Positions 22,901 through 34,900 of a DNA stretch of 64,000 nt are shown here, piece after piece. Source of the DNA: Hirundichthys speculiger (Eukaryota > Chordata > Actinopteri > Beloniformes > Exocoetidae); assembly GCA_018398805.1 (NCBI GenBank), contig JAGFBZ010000736.1, forward strand, positions 372,001-436,000, read 5' to 3'. The translations under genes were made by a program, and so were the position numbers. A model generated the notes under the pieces. The model was given only the letters and a program-made list of their open reading frames with translations, had not been told where the DNA came from and searched no databases. Positions within the stretch are counted from its first letter, which is position 1. The number at the start of each line of letters is the position of its first letter.

Positions 22901-25900
22901 GTCTGAGATGAGACGACCTTAAATCACTCTCCATTTTAGCGTGGCACCGTCTGACTGATCAACCGCTAAACTTTTCTCTCTCTGTTTGTCCGTTCGCCCG
23001 CTCTTCTCACCGTACCTCCTCAGCCACCTGAACGGATCGGCGTCTGCATCCGTCATCTCCGGGGAGGAGCAGTTCGAGGACTACGGTGAGGGGGTGGATG
23101 TGGATTTTACTCCCAGCAGCCCTGAAGAAGACACTCGAACAAACGGGTTCTCAGACCTGGGTTCCTCGCTCCCCTCCAGGTTTGTCGCCCCCTCAGTCAC
23201 ATGCACGGACTCCACGTTTGATTTAAAACATGAAGGAAAAGAACAGGCGCTTCCAATAATCAGTGGGTGCATGATAATTATCGATCCGATAACTATTGGG
23301 CCTATAACAGGAAAATATGACGTCATCCCGATAGGTCCAATATCATGACGAATAGCCCCGATAACATTTATATTTTTGTCAACATGGCAGTGCCTCGCTC
23401 CCTCTGAGCCTTAAATGACCGGCAGTGAATGTTATGTTCAAGTGACGTCGGCATAATCAGAAAAACGATTTCTCAATCAGGAAAATCAAGAATACCCCCT
23501 CATGCCAGAAAACAACTCGTTAACTCGGTCATAATTTTGGTAGTTGCTGACTTGAATTGATATTTGCAGTATTTTCCCACATGTTACACATAAAAAAAGA
23601 AAAAAATAGAAAAGGCTGAAAGAACGACTAGCAAACAAGGGAACGGAGGAATTTACGTTACACCTTGAATGCAGCCTGCAGCACAGCATACTTATTTTAA
23701 AAAAAAAAATGGCGGCAATTGGAGGGAACTTTGTTAAAGTTTCAGAGGAAGATAGTTTTCTGGTTATTTGTGACAAATGCTCCAAGCGAAGGAGGGAAAA
23801 ATAGCACAAGCTTTAATATGTCAAACCTGATCAGCCACCTGAAACATAACCATCGCTTCCATGGAGTTTTGAAATCGTGCTAACGTGAGCTAACGTGACC
23901 TAACCAGGAGCAAGTCTCTCTCTCTCCCCCCCGCTCCATCATCTCTCTCATCTAAAGCTTCCATGAGATTTAAAAAAAAAAAACCCAAAACTACTGAACC
24001 TCATTTACTTTACTTAAAGGCATTCATTTGAATGGAACCACCAGCCAAAATGCTTTAAACGTAATTTCTTTGTTACTATGGAGTGCACTTTTTCAGTTTA
24101 TTTACACAGACAAGTCTAACTTGTGTCAGAACATTATGACCTGTGCATTATTTTTATTGAATGAATTTTTTCAGTTAGTAATTCTGATGCATGTATTTCC
24201 ATCAGTTCAAGGAGCCTTTATTTTTATATCAGGGAGTAAATTATGAAAATGTTTGAGAGGCTTGCCAATAGTTTTTCTGCAGAATAAATAAATATCTGTC
24301 CATTTAAAGTAGGGTTTCTCAACGGGGGCAGTACCGCCGCCCCCAGGGGGCGTTCTGCCCCTTTAGGGGGGCCCTGGAAACGTCAGGGCTGAGAGGGGGG
24401 CGCTCAGGCACAAATGAGGGGCGCCACGCCTTAAGAACTCAATTTTAACTTCCATGGTTTCTCAAGGTTGTTTTTATAGTGCAAATCTATTTATGTTTCA
24501 ATAAAATGATGTGCTCAGATTTCCTTTCAAAAAATGAAGCTGCTGTCTGAGACCAAAACCCCGAGTCTGCTGCTTCCATGAATGTAAAATCTGCTTTCTC
24601 TACGTCACAACCAGACGAGCTGAGCGGGATCAGTCGCCATAGTAATGCCCATAAACAAACAGCAGCGGAGAAACCGCTTTCCAACACATTCATTCAAAAC
24701 CAATGAAAACATACACAATCAAGACTACGTGATCACGTTTAATCACAAACATTTACAGTAAAATCAAAAATGGCGGAAAAAAGAAAAAGTGCCGGTACAT
24801 TACTAATTACATAAATTATAGATTTATTCCGCCACCAAGCAACGTACATCTGCTGATGTGCTGCTATGTGAGCAGTAGTGGTGCAACGGTACAGGTGGCT
24901 CATGGTACGGTCCGTACCGCGGCTTTTGTGTCAAGGTTTCGGTACAGATTAGGTACAGTTTCAGACCACCCACTACCATAAACCTGCGATCGCAAGATAC
25001 CGAGTTTGCGGAAAGCGCAACTCGCATGTCGCCGCGTAAAAGATCGCGTCCAAATGGAATAAATGTGCAGCTGTGGCAGCTTTCATTCAGATGTTTGCTG
25101 TGGAAGAAACCAAGGAGATTTCTGTGTCTGGTGTCAAGCTGGAAAAGGTTGGATGTGGGAATTTATTTCCGATATGTCTGAAACTGTTGGTGGTCGAGGA
25201 AGGACAGGAACACTAATTGTTCGTGATCTTTAAATGCACATCCAATGATTCGTTCTGCAGTATTTTAAAAAGCGCATCAGCTGCACCAAGACGCACAACT
25301 GGTAACGAGGTGGAAGATTGCGTTCTGTTAACTGTTAACTGTTTTCACTCCCTCGCCGGTGTATTCAACAGCAAAACCAAAAGTCTCCCACACCGGTGAT
25401 TAAAAAAGGTTTTTCCCAATTTCTCAGCTACCGCTGGCCATGCCTGCTGGTTGTTGTTTTTTTTCCTGCGTCTATGAGCTGCAGCCAACCGGCCAAAGTG
25501 TGATTGGCTGGTCACTGTGATTGAGCGGAGGCAAGTGGACATTGACATGCAGTGGCAGCCTGTTGCCTAAAAGGCACGCACGCTCACGTGCACGTCCAAT
25601 GCAAAGTTATTGGAACATAGATACCGTGGGACATAAAAGCATCCCATGTCCCGTGCAGGTCCATATTTTACCGAGTACCGTTGCATCCCTAGTGAGCAGC
25701 TGTTCTCCAATAAAGCCATGAACCCGTCGTGATTACAGGAGCATCTTTCTAAAAAACATCCAGACAAGACTCGGCTTACTGAACAGGGATTCAGCCAAAC
25801 TCTCCACATGCAGACAAAATACCGAAACCGTCTGAACCACGTGAGCTCTGGTCCACTCAGGCTGAAGCTCACGTTGATGTGTCCAGACATGAAAAAGCTG

Positions 25901-28900
25901 GCAGCAGCCCACCAAGGCCAGAATTCCCAGTAAACGAGTCAGTAAAATCAGTAAAAATAAAGAGCAGCAGTCGTTCCCTTTTGTAAATAGTCTTTCTTCT
26001 TTTTTCTCATTGCCAGGCCTTGTCATTAGTCTACTCCGAAAATGACTGTTTAAGGTGTTTAAGTTTTTAAGGCGCATTAATTGACGCACGAGTGCTTCCA
26101 GGTTTTGATTAGTTAATTCACCGCTGTTCACGTGAAGTGTGCATGATGTTGTTAGCATCTTTAATTAGCCTACTGTCACACCTAGGCTTAGGTGAAGGTA
26201 GTGTAACCTCTAAGCACTAGACCAGAAACCCGTAACATGTGTACATGAGTAAAGGATGGCAGAGACACGCAACAGGGCAAAGTTCAGGGTGATTTATTCA
26301 CTCAAAGCACAAAAGGGGCAATTTACTTGGGGCAGTCCCAACATGCCTGTGGTGAAGACAAAAAGAACACCATTAAACACAAAATACAAACTAACAGTGT
26401 ATGACCAATTAACCCAACAATTAACCCAAATACATTATACCAACAAGTAAACTAATTAAAGAAAGAAAATGCGTAAACCATGGTTAATAGAAAGAAAATG
26501 AACTTCACCTTTAAAGCAGGCAGCACAGCTCCTCACAGCAACCGTCAGCCAAAAGAGTGAGCTGAGGGTTTCACCCTCTTTTAAACCCACCCCTTCCCCA
26601 GGTCTCCACCCACCTGGCCTAAACCATTAAAGGGTTTCCCATTGAAATAATCATGTTTTAACATTAATCAGGGTCCTCCCCTCTTTTAACAATCCGTCAT
26701 ATGTAATGGTTTTTAGTATTATCCTTTTTAGCAGTATTTATTCTAAACATCCTCTTTTTAATACCCAGAAGGAAATAGTTGACATGGTTTGATCCACCTG
26801 CACTCCTCTCTGGTGCAGGTGTGCTTAATCAACAGCAATCAGGGGTCGTTATCCAGGTCAGATTAGGCCCAGCAATGAACTACAGCTAAGTAAAACAAAC
26901 AAACAAAATGAGACAAATAAAACTAACCAAAAGGAGCCTGTTTGAGTCAACACATGTTACATTTACATGAACTGTGTGGCCTGTGAGTGTGCACCCTCAG
27001 CAGAACCACACTGCCCAGGTGGCTTTTGACTCCTTGGTGGAGAATCATTGTCTCTATGTGAGGGCTATGGTGGCCATGTACTCCCCATGGTCACACCTAC
27101 CCATAAAACAGATTTACAACTAATTCTGCTGTGGTGGTATTTTTTCTTAGTTCCAAGAATTTATTTACAAATGTTGTGATGAATTCAAATTCATAAAAGG
27201 TGGTGTGGCCTTTCTCTCTGTAGAAAGATAAATTTGATTTAAATTCAGTCTCACAGTCCAGAAGATCAACTGAAGAGGTTTCGGTCCCAGTGCAACTAAA
27301 GTACTATGATATTATTACCATGTTATTTCCTTTATTTCCATTTCCACAAATTAAAATCTATGTTTACATACACGCACATTATTCATGTTTTTCTTATTTT
27401 TCCGGGGGGGTTAAGAGCATCATGGGGGCTCAGTGGGGCGTTTGTTCAAAAAGGTTGAGAACCACTGATTTAAAGAGTCAAAACTGTTTTTGGTTCTGTT
27501 CATAGTATTGATGTAATGATGTAATGATCGGTTATTGGTATCGGTTTTAAAAAACAGTTATCGTGCATCCCTAATCAGTGGGAAGTGATGTGGTGGTGAT
27601 TCACACAAGTCATGAGGCAATGTACACATACAGCACACCAAAATAAATAAAATGGCTGTTTTTATTTTTTTAAGATTTTTGTGGGTCTAGTGGCGGGTTG
27701 GGACTTGTACCTTGAAGGACCCACTAGCCTGACTGTTCCAGATGTTTCTGTGCTCCAGCACCCCCAGCTCAGATGAATGGGTTATTGATAGAACTCTGTG
27801 GACCTTGATGAACAGCTAACCCTGGTCCAGTTGTTCCACTCAGGTGTGCTGGAGTCTGTGATATTTTCCCATGGTTCTCATCAACATTTCTGCTTCTCTT
27901 GTGATTTCAGTGCGGGTCAGACTCCTCAGAAGATGCGGCAGCTCTACAACAGTGACCTGCTGGACATCTACTGTTCTCAGTGTTGTAAAAAAGTGAATCT
28001 GCTGAACGACCTGGAGGCTCGACTGAGAAACCTCAAGGCCAACAGGTAGAGCACAGTCCTGACTCACAGTCCTGACTCAGTCCAGACTCACTGTCCTGAC
28101 TCAGTCCTGACTCACAGTCCTGACTCAGTCCTGACTCAGTCCTGACTCACAGTCCAGTCCTGACTCAGTCCTGACTCAGTCCTGACTCAGTCCTGACTCA
28201 CAGTCCTGACTCACAGTCCTGACTCAGTCCTGACTCACAGTCCTGACTCACAGTCCTGACTCAGTCCTGACTCACTGTCCTGACTCACAGTGACATCAGC
28301 CTGATCCCTGACCACCACAGGACTGGGCCGAAACTAAACTAAACTGTCTGCTGGTTAGAACTTAACGATTTTCTGCCTTAATTCACTACAAAGTGTGATC
28401 TGATCTTCATCTAAGTCACAAACATCAAACATGATGTGTTTAAGCTGATGATAAACTATTGTCTGTGTCTTTAGTGAATATTAAACGTTCACAGTTTTGG
28501 AGGAAAAAGAAAACTTCTCCTTGTAGTTAACAGCTGCTTGAAGCTCCATCTCTGGATCAGAGCTGCTCAACATTCAGGAGTAGTTCTGGACCGTTCTGGA
28601 CCGTTCCTCTGACCAGAACTGCTTCGGCTCAGACACATCTGAAGGATGTCAGTGACTCTGGTGCTCCTTCTGTCTCTGGGGTTCAGGTCTGAACTCTAAC
28701 TGAACCACTGAAGCTGGTCTGCGGTGGATTTACTTCCACATTTAGACTCATTGTTCTGCTCTTTCATCAACTTCTGCTGAGCTCCAGCTGGTGGACAGAG
28801 ACCATGACGTCATCTCGGAGAAGATTTTGATCATTTCTTTTCCCCTTAAATAATGCCAAGTGGTCCAGTTAGTGAAGTAAACTCAAATGATGTTGCTCCC

Positions 28901-31900
28901 ATCACACTTGACCATCAGACCTGCTCCACTCATGGTCCTGAGTCTTCTCCCTGAACAGTTCAGCTTCTGCTTCATCAGATGTTTCCAGTTCCAGCGACGT
29001 CTTCAAACCTTTCGCTGCTACTTGTGGGTTCTTCTTGACCTCATTGAGGATCCTGTGATGTGTCTTTGGAGTCATCTTCTACACAACCGTCTCCATTTCT
29101 AGACCGACTCCGGACTGATGGATGCATGAACACTCTGAGATGACCTTGTGTCCTTGTCCAGCCTTCTGCAGATCAGCTGCTCTTCACCGTATGTCCTCAG
29201 AGATGTCCTTTCAGCGAGGCATGTCTCATTTCACCAGATGCTTCTTCTTAACAGCAAACGTCTAATGTGTGTTTTATCAGTCAGAGTGGCTCTAAACCAC
29301 CACACTTTCACACTCATTCCATTCATTATTTTATGGGCTCACTTCATTTTTTCCTCCAGAACTGTGATTATTTAATGGGTTTGTCCAAAAACGACTCAAG
29401 AAATGAAATAAGTTTCTGTCTCATCAGCCTAACAACATTGTGTGTGTCATTGTTGCACACATCCTAACACAGACGTGCACGTCAGACAGCACAGCTCTGA
29501 GACCTGCAGCCATCCACATAAATCCCTACGACCGCTTAAACGTTCTTGGCACCAGATGCTAGAAACGCATCAAACAGTGAGCCTGAGCTGTTGCTATAGC
29601 AACCATGCCCCAGTCTGGTGGAGTGACTTATTTTGTGTGTGAAGTTGCAGCAGTCAAAGATACCGATTATAACGGAGCGCTGCGGACCGAAAACTATTTG
29701 ACTCTTGGATGCTGAGATCAGAGTAGCAGCAGAGGTGGTTGTAGTCATAGCAACGGTTACTGCTTAATTAGAAAAATGGAAGATGAGAGGTTGAGTCTTC
29801 ATCAGTTTGTGCCTTGTGTTTCAGTCCCAACAGGAAGATTTCCAGCACGGCGTTTGGAAGGTGAGTAACTGACCTTCTGGAACCATCTCTGTCAGGAGGT
29901 CTGTCGCTCTCTGACGCGTAGTCTCCCTGCAGGCAGCTGTTTCAGGCCAACCACAGCGTGTTCGGGTCCAGTCAGGCCAGCAGCACCGAGGATCTGTTCG
30001 CCGACAGCATCGACTCCTGCGACCTTGACATCACAGAGAAAGTACGTGCACGCCAGACTGCAGGCGCTCTTTACCAGCAGCAGATATGAGTTCCCTATTT
30101 GTTTCTGTTGAAGTTAGAGTCTGATTATGAACAGATTTATGCTTTAACAGCTCTCAGTCCGTGGAATAATAGTTTACATCTCAGCCAACGTTCAGAAGGA
30201 TTTCTGTGATCAATCATGATTGGGGTGAAAGTGGATCCAGTTTCTTTCCAGAATACTGCAACCGTTTAGTTTCATCTCAGTTCATGCTAGAGGCACGTCT
30301 GGGAGGCGTTGGTTCAAATATAAACGCAGATAATGTGTTTAAACCCAGCAGCCTGTTGCTGTTCAGGGACTGAAAATCCTGATGATTGGAAATAAACCAG
30401 TTCCTGTCACTAGTGACGACTTTATCTGCACCAGGGTTAAGGTTAGGGTTAGGGACAGCTGTGGTGCATGTGCATGCCAGCTGCTGGACAACCAAAACGT
30501 TTCCCAGGAAGGAGGTGGCAGATATGGACTAGTTTTTGAGTTCATACTGGCAGATGTATTGATGAGGAGGAGGGGATGAGCTGCAGTGAGGAAGAGGAGG
30601 GTGTAGGTCTGGGAGATCCTCTCAAAACTGAGCACGATTTGGAGAGATGAGCTGCTGCAGCAGAACCGAACAGACCTGACCCGTTTGGAGCAGTTGTTCC
30701 CAAACAGGGAGCGTTTCCCCCTAAAGATCGGTTGGTTTGGTACATGTGAACACAGCAATCGCACTTGGATGCAGGACAAAACAAGCTCAGTTCCATTCCA
30801 GACCTGGAGCGGTCCGTTTGATGTGAGAGCATACTCGACACAGCAACCGACACAACTCACTCATAACTGGTTAAACCTTCAAGGGGGGGGTGACCAGGAG
30901 GAGGAGGAGCCAGACTGCTGACCAGGAGGAGGAGGAGCCAGACTGGTGACCAGCAGCAGGAGGAGGAGCCAGACTGGTGACATGTAGGAGGAGGAGGAGC
31001 CAGACTGGTGACCAGCAGCAGGAGGAGGAGCCAGACTGGTGACATGTAGGAGGAGGAGGAGCCAGACTGGTGACCAGTAGGAGGAGGAGCCAGACTGGTG
31101 ACCAGCAGGAGGAGGAGGAGCCAGACTGGTGACCAGTAGGAGGAGGAGCCAGACTGGTGACCAGTAGGAGGAGGAGAGCCAGACTGGTGACCAGCAGGAG
31201 GAGGAGGAGCCAGACTGTGACTGGGAGGAGACCAGAAGGAGGAGGAGGAGCCAGACTGGTGACCAGGAGGAGGAGGAGCCAGACTGGTGACAAGTAGGAG
31301 GAGGAGGAGCCAGACTGGTGGACCAGTAGGAGGAGAGGAGGAGCCAGGATGACTGGTGACCAGCAGGAGGAGGAGGAGCCAGACTGGTGACCAGCAAGAG
31401 GAGGAGGAGCCAGACTGGTGACCAGCAGCAGGAGGAGGAGCCAGACTGGGGACCATGTAGAGGAGGAGGAGCCAGACTGGTGACTGGGGCCAGTAGGAGG
31501 AGGAGGAGCCAGACTGGTGACCAGGAGGAGGAGGAGCCAGACTGGTGACCAGACCAGTAGGAGGAGGAGGAGGAGCCAGACTGGTGACCATGTAGGAGGA
31601 GGAGGAGCCAGACTGGTGACCAGCAGGAGGAGGAGCCAGACTGGTGACCAGGAGGAGGAGGAGGGCCAGAGGATGGTGACTGGTGACCAGCAGAGGAGGA
31701 GGAGCCAGACTGGTGACCAGACAGGAGGAGGAGCCAGACTGGTGACCAGCAGGAGGAGGAGAGAGCCAGACTGGTGACCAGTAGGAGGAGGAGGAGCCAG
31801 ACTGGTGACCAGGAGGAGGGAGAGCCAGACTGGTGACCAGTAGGAGGAGGAGCCAGACTGGTGACCAGCAGGAGGAGGAGGAGCCAGACTGGTGACCAGC

Positions 31901-34900
31901 AGGAGGAGGAGGAGCCAGACTGGTGACAGTAGGAGGAGGAGGAGCCAGACTGGTGACCAGCAGGGGAGGAGGGGAGCCCAGACTGGTGACCAGCAGGAGG
32001 AGGAGCCAGACTGGTGACCAGAAGGAGGAGGAGGAGAGCCAGACTGGTGACCAGCAGCAGGAGGAGGAGGACCAGACTGGTGACATGTAGGAGGAGGAGG
32101 AGCCAGACTGGGGAGGAGACCAGGAGGAGGAGGAGGAGGAGCCAGACTGGTGACCAGTAGGAGGAGGAGCCAGGACTGGTGACCAGCAGCACCAGGAAGA
32201 GGAGGAGCCAGACTGGTGACATGTAGGAGGAGGAGGAGCCAGACTGGTGGACCAGGAGGAGGAGGAGCCAGACTGGTGACCAGCAGGAGGAGGAGGAGCC
32301 AGGACTGGTGACCAGTAGGAGGAGGAGGAGGAGCCAGACTGGTGACCAGTAGGAGAGGAGGAGCCAGACTGGTGACCAGCAGCAGGAGGAGGAGGAGCCA
32401 GACTGGTGACCAGCAGGAGGAGGAGGAGCCAGACTGGTGACCAGCAGGAGAGGAGGAGGAGCCAGACTGGTGACCAGAGGAGGAGGAGGAGCCAGACTGG
32501 TGACCAGTAGAGGAGGAGGAGGAGCCAGACTGGTGACCGCAGGAGGAGGAGCCAGACTGGTGAGGAGGAGGAGGAGCCAGACTGGGGACCAGGAGGAGGA
32601 GGAGCCAGACTGGTGACCAGGAGGAGGAGGAGCCAGACTGGTGACCAGTAGGAGGAGAGGAGGAGCCAGACTGGTGACCAGCAGGAGGAGGAGGAGCCAG
32701 ACTGGTGACCAGTAGGAGGAGGAGCCAGACTGGTGACCAGGAGGAGGAGGACCAGACTGGTGACCAGGGAGGAGGAGGAGCAGACTGGTGACCAGTAGGA
32801 GGAGGAGGAGCCAGACTGGTGACCAGGAGGAGGAGGAGCCAGACTGGTGACCAGTAGGAGGAGGAGCCAGACTGGTGACCAGGAGGAGGAGGAGCCAGAC
32901 TGGTGACCAGCAGCAGGAGGAGGAGCCAGACTGGTGACATGTAGGAGGAGGAGGAGCCAGACTGGGGACCAGGAGGAGGAGGAGCCAGACTGGTGACCAG
33001 TAGGAGGAGGAGCCAGACTGGTGACCAGCAGCAGGAGGAGGAGCCAGACTGGTGACATGTAGGAGGAGGAGGAGCCAGACTGGGGACCAGGAGGAGGAGG
33101 AGCCAGACTGGTGACCAGTAGGAGGAGGAGGAGCCAGACTGGTGACCAGGGGAGGAGGAGGAGCCAGACTGGTGACCAGTAGGAGGAGGAGGAGCCAGAC
33201 TGGTGACATGTAGGAGGAGGAGGAGCCAGACTGGTGACCAGCAGGAGGAGGAGGAGCCAGACTGGTGACATGTAGGAGGAGGAGGAGCCAGACTGGGGAC
33301 CAGGAGGAGGAGGAGCCAGACTGGTGACCAGGAGGAGGAGGAGCCAGACTGGTGACCAGGAGGAGGAGGAGCCAGACTGGTGACCAGCAGGAGGAGGAGG
33401 AGCCAGACTGGTGACCAGCAGTAGGAGGAGGAGGAGCCAGACTGGGGACCAGGAGGAGGAGGAGCCAGACTGGTGACCAGGTGGTGACCAGTAGGAGGAG
33501 GAGCCAGACTGCTGTGACCAGCAGCAGGAGGAGGAGCCAGACTGGTGACCATGAGGAGGAGGAGGAGCCAGACTGGTGACCAGGAGGAGAGGAGCCAGGA
33601 GGAGGAGGAGCCAGACTGGGGACCAGTAGGAGGAGGAGGAGCCAGACTGGTGACCAGTAGGAGGAGGAGCCAGACTGGTGACCAGCAGGAGGAGGAGGAG
33701 CCAGACTGGTGACCAGCAGGAGGAGGAGGAGCCAGACTGGTGACCAGTAGGAGGAGGAGGAGCCAGACTGGGGACCAGGAGGAGGAGGAGCCAGACTGGT
33801 GACCAGTAGGAGGAGGAGCCAGACTGGTGACCAGCAGCAGGAGGAGGAGCCAGACTGGTGACCAGTAGGAGGAGGAGGAGGAGCCAGACTGGGGACCAGG
33901 AGGAGGAGGAGCCAGACTGGTGACTAGCAGGAGGAGGAGGAGCCAGACTGGTGACCAGTAGGAGGAGGAGGAGCCAGACTGGTGACCAGCAGGAGGAGGA
34001 GGAGCCAGACTGGTGACCAGGCAGCAGGAGGAGAGCCAGACTGGGTGACCAGGGAGGAGGAGGAGCCAGACTGGTGGACCAGGAGGAGGAGGAGGAGCCA
34101 GACTGGTGACCAGTAGGAGGAGGAGCCAGACTGCTGACCAGCAGCAGGAGGAGGAGCCAGACTGGTGACATGTAGGAGGAGGAGGAGCCAGACTGGGGAC
34201 CAGGAGGAGGAGGAGCCAGACTGGTGACTAGCAGGAGGAGGAGGAGCCAAACTGGTGACCAGTAGGAGGAGGAGGAGCCAGACTGGTGACCAGGAGGAGG
34301 AGGAGGAGGAGGAGCCAGACTGGTGACCAGGAGGAGGAGGAGGAGCCAAACTGGTGACCAGGAAGGAGGAGGAGGAGCCAGAGGAGCCAGACTGGTGACC
34401 AGCAGGAGGAGGAGGAGCCAGACTGGTGACCAGGAGGAGGAGGAGCCAAACTGGTGACCAGGAGGAGGAGGAGCCAGACTGGGGACCAGGAGGAGGAGGA
34501 GGAGGAGCCAGACTGGTGACCAGTAGGCAGGAGGAGGAGCCAGACTGGTGAACCAGCAGGAGGAGGAGGAGCCAGACTGGTGACCCGGAGGAGGAGGAGC
34601 CAGACTGATGAACAGCAGGAGGAGGAAGGGCCAGACTGGTGACCAGCAGCAGGAGGAGGAGCCAGACTGGTGACATGTAGGAGGAGGAGGAGCCAGACTG
34701 GGGACCAGGAGGAGGAGCCCTGGTGACCAGGAGGAGGAGGAGCCAGACTGGTGACAAGTAGGAGGAGGAGCCAGACTGCTGACCAGCAGCAGGAGGAGGA
34801 GGAGCCAGACTGGTGACCAGTAGGAGGAGGAGAGGAGGAGCCAGACTGGGGACCAGGAGGAGGAGGAGGAGCCAGACTGGTGACTAGCAGGAGGAGGAGG

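Larger units (their letters stand above)
23266..27572 (+). mobile_element. hAT family A, copy 3 (interrupted by nested insertions)
   Basis: The left part (23266-24309) and right part (27478-27572) together equal the element at 14530-15647. The right end is AACAGTTATCGTGCATCCCT. AATCAGTGGG occurs just at both borders (from 23258 and 27573), consistent with an 8-bp target duplication, though the extreme left end is eroded. Around 23710-23870, VICDKCSK and, after a frameshift, FNMSNLISHLKHNHRF show the BED zinc finger of a hAT transposase. TGACGTCA at 23318-23325. Confidence 0.88.
23180..27910 (+). other. rab11fip4: rab11fip4 intron 5 (4.7 kb), mostly nested hAT elements
   Basis: The intron is occupied from about 23266 to 27572 by one hAT copy that itself carries two further insertions. 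The rest (27573-27910) holds a short fish repeat near 27730-27850 (CAGATGTTTCTGTGCTCCAG type). Confidence 0.85.

Noticed and set aside
26174..26970. Solo LTR inside the second-level hAT
   Set aside because: It starts with TG-like sequence, but no matching target duplication or clear right end could be found.
30432..30455. Interstitial telomeric repeat
   Set aside because: Only about two TTAGGG units with neighbours; too short to mean anything.
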